A stretch of DNA of 50,838 nucleotides from Nostoc sp. NMS7 (GCF_017115085.1 NZ_JABXKJ010000207.1:16784-67621); one strand, 5' to 3'. Positions 7,890 through 16,734 are shown, numbered from the stretch's first letter. Notes: a model not told the origin generated them from the letters alone. Made by a program: numbers and translations.

Positions 7890-8237
7890 TTAGTTTACTG
7901 CTGAACGTGCTTTTTTACGGTCTGACCTGCGCGTTCCACCAGCCATTTCATACTCATCACTACTTTTGCCATAGCGAGATGCAACATTCAACAGCATTTG
8001 CTCAGAATAAGTATTCAACTCTCGTTCTGCTTCTATTAATGCATTGTGTGTCTTATCTACTATTGTTTGTGCTTGATTATAAGCGCCTAGCTTTTCTCGT
8101 AAGTCAATTACTTTAGTGTTGTAAGTAGTAATTGAAAACCCATTACTAAAATCTAACTCAGGGTTAATTGTCTGCATTCCTTCAATCCGTCGTTCAGCTT
8201 TAGTCAGTGGCATGGAGTTTCGTTTTCGTTGCTTCAT
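7890..8237 (-). CDS. Small charged helical protein of unknown function
   Basis: 115 residues, strongly charged, with a basic N-terminus (MKQRKRNSMPLTKAERR) and basic tail (TRRSDRKKARSAVN). Residues about 45-90 are predicted to be a long helix. The phrase LLNVASRYGKSSDEYEMAGGTRRS looks conserved; I believe similar small proteins occur in filamentous cyanobacteria, but I cannot assign a function. Codon use, the downstream terminator hairpin at 7807 and the lack of a better reading on the other strand favour it over the opposite open frame at 7817-8116. Confidence 0.6.
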   Translation of the reverse strand: MKQRKRNSMPLTKAERRIEGMQTINPELDFSNGFSITTYNTKVIDLREKLGAYNQAQTIVDKTHNALIEAERELNTYSEQMLLNVASRYGKSSDEYEMAGGTRRSDRKKARSAVN

Positions 8238-8416
8238 ATAATTTTCCTGTTTTAATTAATTTATAAATAACCCTGATGTTATACACTGAGTTATCTATAT
8301 ATCATAACAATATGCAATAAACAGATGCACCAGCCACAGTGAAGTTACACAACTATAAAAGCATTGGATGGCATTAGGTAACTAGATAGATGGTATATTT
8401 GCTGAAATTTGTTGAG

Positions 8417-8584
8417 AAAAGCTGGTTTAGAAGTTGCAAAAGCTGGTTTAGAAGTTGCAAAAGCTAGTTTAGAAGTCGCAAAAGCTGGTTTAGAAGTTGC
8501 AAAAGCTAGTTTAGAAGTCACAAAAGCAGGTTTAGAAGTCACAAAAGCAGGTTTAGAAGTCACAAAAGCAGGTTTAGAGGTACA
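8417..8584. repeat. 21-bp tandem repeat, eight units
   Basis: Eight head-to-tail copies of a 21-bp unit such as AAAAGCTGGTTTAGAAGTTG plus C. Units 1 and 2 are identical, as are units 6 and 7, while units 3-5 carry shared point changes. Because 21 is a multiple of three, both strands stay open: + gives (KAGLEVA)n and - gives (TSKPAFA)n. No ribosome site precedes either; the + frame would begin at TTG 8409, so a coding role is doubtful. Confidence 0.85.
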
Positions 8585-8962
8585 CGTAGCCGTTTCGCTT
8601 AGAGAGGGATGAGACGAAGCACACTAAAAATTTATTTTTATAACTGAAAATTTTATTTTATTTATGTGTTAAGTAGCTTTCACCATGTTATCTGTATAAT
8701 CTATCATTCCGTTTAAATTATCGAATGTATAATCTATCATTCAGTCTTATTGATTATTAACCTCTGTTACTCATTAATAGGTTGAAAATTGGGGATTAAA
8801 GCATCTCTTTTTAAGACATAATATACCACTCACCTAGTAGTTATTTATTGACGGAATTTGAGAAGTTATGTAGGCATACTCTATCCTAGACATTACCTGA
8901 ACTTTTACTTCAAAAATCATGAGCCATTATATGAATAGTCCCCATGTTTACGGCACTATGCA
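8585..8962. other. Intergenic region upstream of the ATPase/TPR pair
   Basis: AT-rich DNA without a supported gene. It holds two exact copies of the 17-mer TGTATAATCTATCATTC (8693-8709 and 8726-8742), 33 bases apart, about three helical turns. These could be paired operator sites for the downstream gene or merely a short duplication. Each copy contains TATAAT, a perfect -10 hexamer. Confidence 0.45.
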
Positions 8963-10255
8963 ATGTCTCAAGAATTATTAAACTCCTTTCAAGAAGCATA
9001 TAGCAATCTCGAACTGTTTCCGTTGATGGAACGGAACGAAATGGAAAGATTTAAAGTCCAATATGGTGATGATTTGATTGCAGAGCTTAACCAATTAGTC
9101 GAAGATAGTCCCAATCGAGATGGCAAAATTGTCTTTACAGGACATCGGGGATGTGGTAAGTCTACTTTGTTAGCTGAATTTAGCAGACAAATTCAAAATA
9201 AATATTTTGTAGTTCTATTTTCTATTGCTGAAAAAATTGAAATGTCGGCGGTTAATCATATTAATATATTGTTTGCGATCGCAGTTAATTTAATGACAGA
9301 GGCAGAAGCACGCCAAGTTGATATTCCTCAATCTACTAAACAAGCTCTTTATAAGTGGTTTGCTACCCGCACTCGCACTGAAGAATTAAATTTGCAGGCA
9401 GAAGCTAGCATAGGTTTTGACCTCCTAAAGTTGATTAGCTCTAAATTAAAAGTTGATGCGAGCGTTCGAGATGAAATTAAACAAGAATTTGAACGCAAGT
9501 TATCAGATTTAGTTGCCAGAATTAATGAAATTGCTGCTTTAATTCAAGTTGCAACGAAACAAAATGTTTTAGTAATTATTGATGATTTAGATAAACTTGA
9601 TTTAGGAAGAGTTAACGAAATTTATCGAGATAACATTAAAGCTCTTTGTCAACCTAACTTTCAAATTATCTACACTATCCCCATCGCAGTCCTTCGGGAA
9701 ACATTTATTAGCACAATAATTGCCACTGAAACCAACGATCAGGTTGTGGCAATGCCTGTTTTAAAAATCTTTGAGAAAGGTAAAAATCGTTTCCCTAACG
9801 CCCAACCTCGCCCGGAAGCAACAAAGATTCTCGGTGAAGTTTTACAAAAGCGGATATCCAGTGAATTAATCGCGGCAGAAACTGCTGAAAAAATGGTGAT
9901 TTACAGTGGTGGCGTATTGCGAGAGTTAATTCGGATTGCTAAGGAATGTTGCCGCATTTGTTTGCGGACTATCCGCCGAAATCCCTCGGCAGAAGTTATC
10001 ATTGATGATAAAATTCTCCTGGAAGCAATCAATAAAATTCGCAATGATTTTTCCATCCGTTTAGGAAAACTTGATATAGATATTTTGCAGAGTGTTTATG
10101 AACAATTTATGCCCAATGACCCCAAACAAGCAGAGTTTTTGGATTTGCTGCATGGGCTATATGTTCTAGAATATCGCACTGATGAAACTTGGTACGATGT
10201 TCATCCAATTATTATAGAAACCTTGAAAATAAAGGGAGCTATTAATGTTAAATAA
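8963..10255 (+). CDS. P-loop (AAA/STAND-like) ATPase
   Basis: A 430-residue ATPase. Walker A is GHRGCGKS (residues 60-67) followed by TLLAEFSRQ; Walker B is VLVIIDDLD (202-210). After residue 250 come sensor-like TNDQVVAMPVLKIFEKGKNRF and a helical region with SGGVLRELIRIAKECC, then a possible winged-helix end (DETWYDVHPIIIE). No membrane segment. The next gene starts within its last 11 bases, implying co-translation and a complex. Proteins of this type in cyanobacteria are annotated only as ATP-binding proteins; a switch or signalling role is inferred from the partner. It might belong to a defence or stress-sensing module, given the neighbouring CBASS. Confidence 0.72.
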   Translation: MSQELLNSFQEAYSNLELFPLMERNEMERFKVQYGDDLIAELNQLVEDSPNRDGKIVFTGHRGCGKSTLLAEFSRQIQNKYFVVLFSIAEKIEMSAVNHINILFAIAVNLMTEAEARQVDIPQSTKQALYKWFATRTRTEELNLQAEASIGFDLLKLISSKLKVDASVRDEIKQEFERKLSDLVARINEIAALIQVATKQNVLVIIDDLDKLDLGRVNEIYRDNIKALCQPNFQIIYTIPIAVLRETFISTIIATETNDQVVAMPVLKIFEKGKNRFPNAQPRPEATKILGEVLQKRISSELIAAETAEKMVIYSGGVLRELIRIAKECCRICLRTIRRNPSAEVIIDDKILLEAINKIRNDFSIRLGKLDIDILQSVYEQFMPNDPKQAEFLDLLHGLYVLEYRTDETWYDVHPIIIETLKIKGAINVK

Positions 10256-12029
10256 AGAATTATTAGATGATGATGGAGAAAATCAAGATGCGTATGATGA
10301 TTTAATTGTTTCTATTGAAGCTCAAAAGCGGGGATTAAATATACTGATTGCAGTTAGCGATGATGCGAGCTTTCGGGATGAGATTATTGCCCAATATGAA
10401 GCCGAACTACAACCTAAGTTTCATTCATATCAGGTAACTCTAGCACGTCAAGAACCAAGCCTAAAAGCTACTCTTAACCAACTGGTACAACAAGAAGAAT
10501 ATCTTCTTCAGCAAAGCCGGGCGGTGATCACTGTGACGGGTGCTGAACAACTTTATTTTCTCAGACTTGGAAATGAGCAATCGGAACAGGATAAATTTTT
10601 TGGTTACTTACAGTGGACTAGGGAAGGATTGCGCGAGTTTCCTTTTGCGATCGTGCTTTGGGTAACTAACCAAATTTTAGTCAACCTGATTAAAAAAGCC
10701 CCTGATTTTTGGAGTTGGCGCAATGGTGTATTCCGGTTTGAATCTAAAAAAACAAATGCTATTCCTGGTAAAGAACTAGAACATATACGCTTTGTTTTTA
10801 GAGACACAGAATTAACCAGCACAGATACTAATGAAAATAATCACTTTTTCTTGCCCATCCAAGATTTACAAAGACTAATCGAGAAAGTAGAACAGGAACA
10901 GGGAACTAAAGATCCCACTTTGGCTACTTTATATTCAAGCTTAGGTGATATTTACCGCAGCAGATTAGATCGGGGTGAATCTCAAAATTATCAAGAAGAA
11001 CAGGAATTAGCAATTAAGTATTTGCGTCAGGCGAGTGAATTGCAAAATGAATTAGGTTTGCAGATAGACTTAGCTACTAGCCTCAACAATTTAGCAGGAC
11101 TATACCGTGCAACCGGACGCTACAGCGAAGCCGAACCATTATATCAACAAGCTTTAGAAATCAGAAAATGTCTTTTGGGAGACAACCATCCTTCTTTTGC
11201 TACTAGTCTGAATAATTTGGCGGGACTCTACAAATCTACTGGACAATATACTAAAGCGGAACTCTTATATCAACAAGCTTTGGAACTGAGGAAACGCCTG
11301 TGGGGAGAAAACCATGCTGATGTTGTCGTCAGTCTGAACAATTTGGCACTACTATATGATGAACAAGGACGTTATGACCAAGCAGAACCTTTGTATCTGC
11401 AATCGTTAGAACTGGAAAAACATTTGCTTGGCGAAAATCATCCTTCTTTCGCTCTCATACTGAATAATTTAGCGCTACTTTATTATCATCAAGGACGTTA
11501 CAGTGAAGCTGAACCGTTGTCGCAACAAGCAATAGAATTAGATAAGCGATTTTTGGGAGAAGAGAATCCCGATGTTGCAACAGATTTGCACAATTTAGGT
11601 TTAATATACCGCGCTCAAGGACGTTACGCTCAAGCCGAATTTTTGTTTTTGCAATCATTGGAACTCAAGCAGCGTCTATTACAAAAGGCACATCCACTTT
11701 TAGCAGATACTATCTACGCTCTTGGTTATATGTACAGGGAGCAGGGGCGTTACAATGAAGCAGAACCCTTATGTATAAAAGCCTTAGAACTTGATAAGCA
11801 CCTGTTGGGAGAAAATCATCCCAATGTTGCTGAAAGTCTCAACAATTTGGCAGAAATCTATCGGGCAACAGAACGTTACAGCGAAGCAAAACCCCTTTAT
11901 TTGCAAGCTTTAGATATTTGTGAACGAGTCTGGGGTGTGAATCATATTCGTAGTGTTAATGTTCGTCAAAATTTAGAAAAACTTGCCGCAGCAATGCAGA
12001 ATAATGGAGAGTGCGAACGCATTACATAG
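10245..12029 (+). CDS. Degenerate ATPase-like domain followed by kinesin-light-chain-type TPR repeats
   Basis: 594 residues. The first 190 resemble a nucleotide-binding fold without Walker A (ILIAVSDD, AVITVTGAEQLYFLR, REFPFAIVLWVTNQIL, APDFWSWRNGVFRFES), a pattern seen in cyanobacterial STAND-like TPR proteins. After a linker come one degenerate and seven clear 42-residue TPRs from about residue 280 (SLNNLAGLYRATGRYSEAEP and variants, ending LLGENHP). TPR arrays bind proteins or peptides. Start ATG at 10245 overlaps the ATPase stop by 11 bases. The active ATPase plus inactive ATPase-TPR pairing suggests the TPR protein senses and the partner hydrolyses ATP; that is inference. Confidence 0.75.
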   Translation: MLNKELLDDDGENQDAYDDLIVSIEAQKRGLNILIAVSDDASFRDEIIAQYEAELQPKFHSYQVTLARQEPSLKATLNQLVQQEEYLLQQSRAVITVTGAEQLYFLRLGNEQSEQDKFFGYLQWTREGLREFPFAIVLWVTNQILVNLIKKAPDFWSWRNGVFRFESKKTNAIPGKELEHIRFVFRDTELTSTDTNENNHFFLPIQDLQRLIEKVEQEQGTKDPTLATLYSSLGDIYRSRLDRGESQNYQEEQELAIKYLRQASELQNELGLQIDLATSLNNLAGLYRATGRYSEAEPLYQQALEIRKCLLGDNHPSFATSLNNLAGLYKSTGQYTKAELLYQQALELRKRLWGENHADVVVSLNNLALLYDEQGRYDQAEPLYLQSLELEKHLLGENHPSFALILNNLALLYYHQGRYSEAEPLSQQAIELDKRFLGEENPDVATDLHNLGLIYRAQGRYAQAEFLFLQSLELKQRLLQKAHPLLADTIYALGYMYREQGRYNEAEPLCIKALELDKHLLGENHPNVAESLNNLAEIYRATERYSEAKPLYLQALDICERVWGVNHIRSVNVRQNLEKLAAAMQNNGECERIT

Positions 12030-12070
12030 AGCAAAATATGATTTGGGGTTAATGCGATCGCTTCCCCAAG

Positions 12071-12788
12071 ATCCCCGACTTCTTAGAGAAGTCGGGGATC
12101 TGATCTAATAAGTCGGGGATCTGATTGGATTAAAAGGGCATACTAAAAGCAAAATCTCATATTCAAAGCCTATGCCGCGACGACAAACCCCCCTGCAAAC
12201 TGGCAACTTTTACCATGTTTATAATCGGGGGAACAATCGCCAAAAGATTTTCTTTGAGCGTGAGAACTATATTTATTTTCTCCGGTTGATAAGGGAACAT
12301 CTCATCAGCAATGCAGTAGATATTGTTGCTTACTGTTTAATGCCCAATCATTATCATTTTTTGGTCTATCTGAAAGATGAAACTCTGTCTGATGCAATGA
12401 AATCTCTCTCTCTTTCCTACACAAAGGCAATTAATAAGCGTTTTAATCGTTCTGGGGTGCTATTTCAGGGAAGGTTTCAAAGTATTCATATTTTACAAAC
12501 TGATTATCTTCTCAACCTCTCACGTTATATTCATTTAAATCTGGTGAAAGCAGAACTGGTAAAGCAACCTGAAGAATGGGAGTTTTCCAGCTATTTGGAA
12601 TATGCCGGATTACGAGGAGGAACACTACCCAAAACAGAGTATATCAAGATGCAAATTCAGTCAGAATTAGCTTATCAGCAATTTTTAACAGATCATAACC
12701 TACCTGATGGCGCTGGTTTCAAAAGACTGCTGCTGGATGATTAGCCTGGGATCAGATCCCCGACTTCTTAAAGAAGTCGGGGATCTGA
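12071..12788. mobile_element. RAYT transposase gene bracketed by REP-like hairpins
   Basis: Left hairpin 12071-12099: ATCCCCGACTTCT, loop TAG, AGAAGTCGGGGAT, followed by a half copy AGTCGGGGATCTGAT at 12111-12125. Right hairpin 12752-12788: TCAGATCCCCGACTTCTT and its exact complement around one central base. Both share the core ATCCCCGACTTCTT, and the transposase gene sits between them. This is the layout of a RAYT with its REP sequences: single-strand hairpins recognised by the encoded Y1 transposase. Confidence 0.8.
12172..12744 (+). CDS. REP-associated tyrosine transposase (IS200-like Y1 transposase, RAYT)
   Basis: 190 residues. It begins MPRRQTPLQTGNFYHVYNRG, typical for RAYT/TnpA_REP. 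The HUH metal motif is in CLMPNHYHFLV (residues about 56-64), and the catalytic Tyr is expected in LLNLSRYIHLNLVKA (about 117-130). GVLFQGRFQSI is the conserved FxGRY/F-type motif. Such single-copy transposases cut and move REP hairpins as single strands instead of mobilising themselves as an insertion sequence. The gene appears full length and intact, so the enzyme could be active on hairpins of the ATCCCCGACTTCTT type elsewhere in the genome. Confidence 0.88.
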   Translation: MPRRQTPLQTGNFYHVYNRGNNRQKIFFERENYIYFLRLIREHLISNAVDIVAYCLMPNHYHFLVYLKDETLSDAMKSLSLSYTKAINKRFNRSGVLFQGRFQSIHILQTDYLLNLSRYIHLNLVKAELVKQPEEWEFSSYLEYAGLRGGTLPKTEYIKMQIQSELAYQQFLTDHNLPDGAGFKRLLLDD

Positions 12789-12840
12789 ATGACGTGTGGT
12801 GGAAAGTGCGATCGAGTAGCTGGATTTACCCCGTGCTGTA

Positions 12841-13914
12841 CTAGCGAACCCCAACGAAACCAGCTTGTTGAATTGCTTTTTGCCCCTGATCAGTTAATAA
12901 AAGTTTGGCGTAGGCATCGCCAATCTGCTGTTCGCGACCTTTATTTTGCTTAATAACCACAAACAAATTAGCAAGCATCGGATAGCTGCCATTTTTGATC
13001 GCCTGAGTATTTAGCTGGTTGCGCTGACGTGGACATTGCTCATGCGATACCATCGGTTCCCGATAGGGGGGAATTAGCTGACCAGAAGTGCCACCCAATA
13101 GCAAAGCCTTCACACTACATTGAAATACTACTGAACGCGCAGAAGCGTAATACACACCACCAGGGGTTTTACTGAGTTGGCGCACTGCGTCTGTAGTAGA
13201 GTAGACATACTGCACATTAGAGCCAAATGCTTGCCCCTTCAAGTCGCTGTTGTTCGGAAATATGACTGTATCTGCGTCCTCTGGTCGTTGAGATAAAGGT
13301 GTGATGGGTAGGTTTGGCCCACCTATTTGATTCCAGTTAGTAATTTGACCCAAATAAATTTGCTGCAATTGTTCAACAGTTAAACCTGACACATTGAGCG
13401 ATGGGTTGACTACCACTGCTATTCCATCCATACCCACCTGACGTTGCTCAAGCGTGAAGCCTCGCTCTTTGGCGATCGCTTGTTCTTGATCTGTGAGGGA
13501 ACGGGAGGACTGAGCAAAGTCTAATTTTCCATCAAGCAACATCCGAATGCCTGAGCTAGAACCAGGGCTACCATTCACCGGGTCTAGGTAACGTAATTGT
13601 AGTTCCGGGCGATCGCTCTGGATTTGAGAATCTACCAATTGCCGGATAGATGCCCAAGCTGTACTGCCTCCGTAGTTGAATGAGTTAGTGGGGACATCAG
13701 CAACTGTCTGAAAAGTTGATGTAGTAGTACCGGCGTTGGAACTTTGATTAGCGGAAGAATTAACGCTGCTACGGGATAATAAATTGGGCTTCAGTAACCA
13801 CCAAAGCAGTCCGCCAATAACTATAAGTGTCAGCACTTTCCCAATAATCAAACCTCTAAGAAAGAGGCCGATTTCCGTATTAACTAAAGCTTTTTTGGGA
13901 TTTGTATTGTCCAT
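12841..13914 (-). CDS. PstS-like phosphate-binding protein with N-terminal membrane anchor
   Basis: 357 residues. A membrane helix (about 19-41, LFLRGLIIGKVLTLIVIGGL) is followed by a Ser/Asn-rich linker and a periplasmic-binding-protein type 2 domain: FNYGGSTAWASIR, GSSSGIRMLLDGKLDFAQSSR, ITNWNQIGG, VYYASA. This is the PstS/SphX-like fold that binds phosphate, but there is no lipobox, so it is tethered by the helix. No pstCAB genes are in view. It lies 134 bases downstream of a protein kinase gene on the same strand, a common pairing in Nostoc; the binding protein may act as a sensor, not a transporter component. Confidence 0.8.
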   Translation of the reverse strand: MDNTNPKKALVNTEIGLFLRGLIIGKVLTLIVIGGLLWWLLKPNLLSRSSVNSSANQSSNAGTTTSTFQTVADVPTNSFNYGGSTAWASIRQLVDSQIQSDRPELQLRYLDPVNGSPGSSSGIRMLLDGKLDFAQSSRSLTDQEQAIAKERGFTLEQRQVGMDGIAVVVNPSLNVSGLTVEQLQQIYLGQITNWNQIGGPNLPITPLSQRPEDADTVIFPNNSDLKGQAFGSNVQYVYSTTDAVRQLSKTPGGVYYASARSVVFQCSVKALLLGGTSGQLIPPYREPMVSHEQCPRQRNQLNTQAIKNGSYPMLANLFVVIKQNKGREQQIGDAYAKLLLTDQGQKAIQQAGFVGVR

Positions 13915-14048
13915 ATCTGGAAATGTTGTTTATTTTATTTATATTACAGGAATCTCTAAATATTTAGGTTGAAAGCAAATCTGGAATAAGCCAGTTAGAT
14001 GATTGCTGGTAGACAGTTAGATGATTGCTGGTAGATGATTAATTGTTT

Positions 14049-15266
14049 CTAATGTTGAGATTCAATTTGCTTTTTGGTGGCTACTAGGCTATTCACATTA
14101 ACATTAGTCAACTGTCTACCCATCAATTTTTCTATAAAATTATTTAATTGAATAGGTTGGTTTGGATGGGATGTATTTGTATTAATAAATATATAGATTA
14201 AAACTATTACTATCAAACTAGTGATACCACCAAGCCCTATTCCCAGCAGCAAAAGAAAGTTTTTATAAGTTACCAAATTGCTATCATCAGTATTTTGGTT
14301 GATCTCAGTAGATTGTGAGGACTGTGACAACACCAGTTCAGAATTAAGCGCTTGCAAAGCTTCTGTGGCAGATTGGTAACGCTGGTTATAGCGATCGCAA
14401 ACCATTGTGTCTAAAACATTTGCCAGAGCCCCACTTACCTGTGCTTTATCGCGCCAGATAACTTCTCCAGTATTGGGATCTTCTTGTAGTTCCTCAGGTA
14501 TTAAACCTGTCAAAGCTTGAATGCCAATCATCCCGACTGCATAAATATCGCTGCAAAGTTTTGGCTTTCCCTTAGCCTGTTCGCTTGGCATATAGCCAGG
14601 AGTCCCAACAGCAATTGTTAAGCCTGCTCCCAAAGCACTAATTTTCTTAATACTCCCAAAGTCAATTAGCACAATCTTCTGATCGGTGTGCCGCCGCATT
14701 AAATTTTGGGGCTTAATATCTCGGTGAATAATATTATGTTGGTGGACGAAGGCCAGGACTTCCAGGATCTCTCTTAATAAATTTAAAACTACATTCTCGC
14801 TAAGACGCTGACCTGGTACAATTTCTTGAGTCAAGGCATGACCGTCAATAAATTGCTGGACTAAATAGAAATCCCCATCTTCATTAAAATGGGCAAACAG
14901 TCTAGGGATTTGATCGTGCTCGTTGCCTAGCTGATATAAAACTTCCGCTTCCCGATCAAATAGCCTTTTAGCGATCGCTACAACTGCAGGATTGGGATCT
15001 TTTGGGTGGAAATGTTTGACGACACAATGGGGTTGTCCTGGTAAATCCCGATCTACGGCTAAGTAGGTATCACCAGAGCCTCCGCTTCCTAAGTGTTTGA
15101 TAATTTCAAAGCGATTCCGAAGTATTTTTATGGCGATCGAGGATTGATATCTTTTACTTCTAGCACCTGCTAACAAGTAAGTATTACCATATCCTCCGCT
15201 TCTCACCAGTTTGACAGTCTCAAAGCGACCTCGGAATGTTTTTCTGACTAGAGGGTTTTGGCTCAT
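14049..15266 (-). CDS. Serine/threonine protein kinase with a duplicated N-lobe start and a C-terminal membrane helix
   Basis: 405 residues. The main Hanks-type kinase domain starts near residue 51: glycine loop GSGGSGDTY (60-68), Lys in VVKHF (84), HRDIKPQN (181-188), DFG (202-204), GTPGYMPSEQ. A membrane helix lies at about 336-360, so the kinase domain is cytosolic and the short tail periplasmic. Unusually, residues 11-49 look like a second copy of the domain start, with RSGGYGNTY and IAIKI, ending where the complete domain begins. The gene precedes the PstS-like gene on the same strand. Substrates unknown. Confidence 0.85.
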   Translation of the reverse strand: MSQNPLVRKTFRGRFETVKLVRSGGYGNTYLLAGARSKRYQSSIAIKILRNRFEIIKHLGSGGSGDTYLAVDRDLPGQPHCVVKHFHPKDPNPAVVAIAKRLFDREAEVLYQLGNEHDQIPRLFAHFNEDGDFYLVQQFIDGHALTQEIVPGQRLSENVVLNLLREILEVLAFVHQHNIIHRDIKPQNLMRRHTDQKIVLIDFGSIKKISALGAGLTIAVGTPGYMPSEQAKGKPKLCSDIYAVGMIGIQALTGLIPEELQEDPNTGEVIWRDKAQVSGALANVLDTMVCDRYNQRYQSATEALQALNSELVLSQSSQSTEINQNTDDSNLVTYKNFLLLLGIGLGGITSLIVIVLIYIFINTNTSHPNQPIQLNNFIEKLMGRQLTNVNVNSLVATKKQIESQH

Positions 15267-15889
15267 CTGGTATCTACTACTTGTTAATTTGCTGACCGTT
15301 CACAGCTTGGGTGAGGTTATTAAATACCTGCTGCTAGAGTTCATGGTATTTGCCGCAGTCACCTTTTCAGGCGACCTAGCGTTAAAGTAGTTTTATCGTT
15401 AACCGCTTCAGTGGTTCATTTAATACTTTTATAAGTATTTTAATCTAAAATTTATTTCTGGAATAGTTCCGTAGTTTGATCACTTCAGTAAATGTACCAC
15501 TATTCCCCAGTGTTTACAACTGTGGGCAGAAGACAACATTCAGGAGTCAGGAAGTTTATTTATTTTAAGTGTTGGGTTTGATTACTGACAAAACCTTAAA
15601 CAGTGGAATTTAAAGACACAAATATACTTACAGTGTGCGCCACAATTTTGTTACCAGATTTTAGTCATGACTAACCGCGATCGCGATTAGTAATATCAAC
15701 GTAAGTTCGACAAAACTAAAAAAGAACAGTTAAGTCCTTGAGGCAAATAGGTGTTAGTTGTCAATGGCTCCCCAGATATTTAACGAGCAGATGAGCCGTC
15801 GAACTCACGTTAATTTAGGTTTTACTGTCAGCCGATAGATGAAATAATCTGACATCAGGGCAGTGAGCTGCAACGGCAGCATTTTAATT
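15267..15889. other. Intergenic region between the oxidase operon end and the kinase gene
   Basis: About 620 bases with no supported gene, tRNA or clear repeat. It carries scattered HIP1-like sites and must hold the promoter of the minus-strand kinase gene near its right side boundary at 15267-15400. I see nothing else that can be named. Confidence 0.5.
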
Positions 15890-15911
15890 AAAAAAGCCCC
15901 CTAGTGGGGGC
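15890..15911 (-). terminator. Terminator of the cytochrome oxidase operon
   Basis: On the minus strand GCCCCC, a four-base loop and GGGGGC are followed by six or more T. It lies 44 bases beyond the ctaE stop and fits an intrinsic terminator for ctaC-ctaD-ctaE. Confidence 0.85.
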
Positions 15912-15954
15912 GGATTAAGTTGTTTGCGTGGAGTGAACAACTAATAATTAATAC

Positions 15955-16581
15955 TTAGAGTAGATACAGTAATCCGAACAAAATAATCCAAATCACGTCA
16001 ACGAAGTGCCAGTAGATTTCGGCTGCTTCAATGCCAAAGTGCTTTTCGCTACTGTAGTGACCCGGAACGCGCGATCGCCATAACACGGCAACAATCGCCA
16101 AAACGCCAATGGTAACGTGCAATCCGTGGAAACCAGTCAAAACGTAAAATGAACTAGCAAATAAATTGGTAGTTAAACCAAATTCTAAATGGGTATATTC
16201 ATATACTTGACCGATCAAGAAAGTAGCACCCATTGCAGCAGTAATTGCTAACCAGATTCGCGCACCCCGCGTATCGTTTTTCTTAATCGCAGCGTCAGCA
16301 TTATGCATGACAAAACTACTAGAAATTAGATTGATGGTGTTGATTCCAGGTAGCAATAATTCTAATTCTGGGGTACCGGCTGGAGGCCATACAGGTAAAG
16401 TAGCACGGAAAGCCAAGTAGGCTCCGAACAGTCCCATAAAAATCATCCCTTCAGCAATCAGGAAGACAATTAGCCCAAACAAGCGATGGTCTGGATGTTC
16501 TTCATGATGACCAACTGCTGCTGACTCTGCGTGGTGATGATTCAGTTCGGTTTTAGCTGGGTCAATAGTTTGACTTTGCAT
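15955..16581 (-). CDS. ctaE: Cytochrome c oxidase subunit III
   Basis: 208 residues, about five membrane helices, with the subunit III hallmarks EGMIFMGLFGAYLAFR, YVLTGFHGLHVTIG and an ending EIYWHFVDVIWIILFGLLYL. The His/Glu-rich N-terminus (HHHAESAAVGHHEEHPDH) is extra-membrane. Subunit III stabilises the catalytic subunit and its oxygen and proton pathways in aa3-type oxidases. Last gene of the oxidase cluster, 153 bases after ctaD and followed by the terminator at 15890. Confidence 0.93.
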   Translation of the reverse strand: MQSQTIDPAKTELNHHHAESAAVGHHEEHPDHRLFGLIVFLIAEGMIFMGLFGAYLAFRATLPVWPPAGTPELELLLPGINTINLISSSFVMHNADAAIKKNDTRGARIWLAITAAMGATFLIGQVYEYTHLEFGLTTNLFASSFYVLTGFHGLHVTIGVLAIVAVLWRSRVPGHYSSEKHFGIEAAEIYWHFVDVIWIILFGLLYLL

Positions 16582-16597
16582 GAATTTTTTAAAGGAT

Positions 16598-16682
16598 AAA
16601 TTGGGGAGTGGGGAGTGGGGAGATAAGGGAGGGAGTGGGGGAGTGGGGGAGATGAGGGAGATGAGGGAGATGGGGAAGAAGA
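16598..16682. repeat. Low-complexity G-rich repeat between ctaD and ctaE
   Basis: Short units of GGGGAGT and GGGAGAT repeat in tandem, a common intergenic filler in Nostoc genomes (compare the GGGCATGGGGCAT tracts at 32967, 34672 and 44699). The gap also holds CATGCCCCATGCCCCATAC just before the ctaD stop. G-runs could slow polymerase or form quadruplexes, but nothing shows a function. Confidence 0.7.
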
Positions 16683-16734
16683 ACTATTTATTAATTATTG
16701 AGCAATGCACCATGCCCCATGCCCCATACCCTGT

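Noticed and set aside
7817..8116. 99-codon plus-strand frame opposite the 115-residue gene
   Set aside because: Begins within a terminator hairpin, has an improbable His/Phe/Leu/Cys-rich composition, and overlaps a more convincing minus-strand gene.
8345..8612. Open frames on both strands over the 21-bp array
   Set aside because: Explained by the repeat length being a multiple of three; no start signals. Kept as a repeat and as a finding only.
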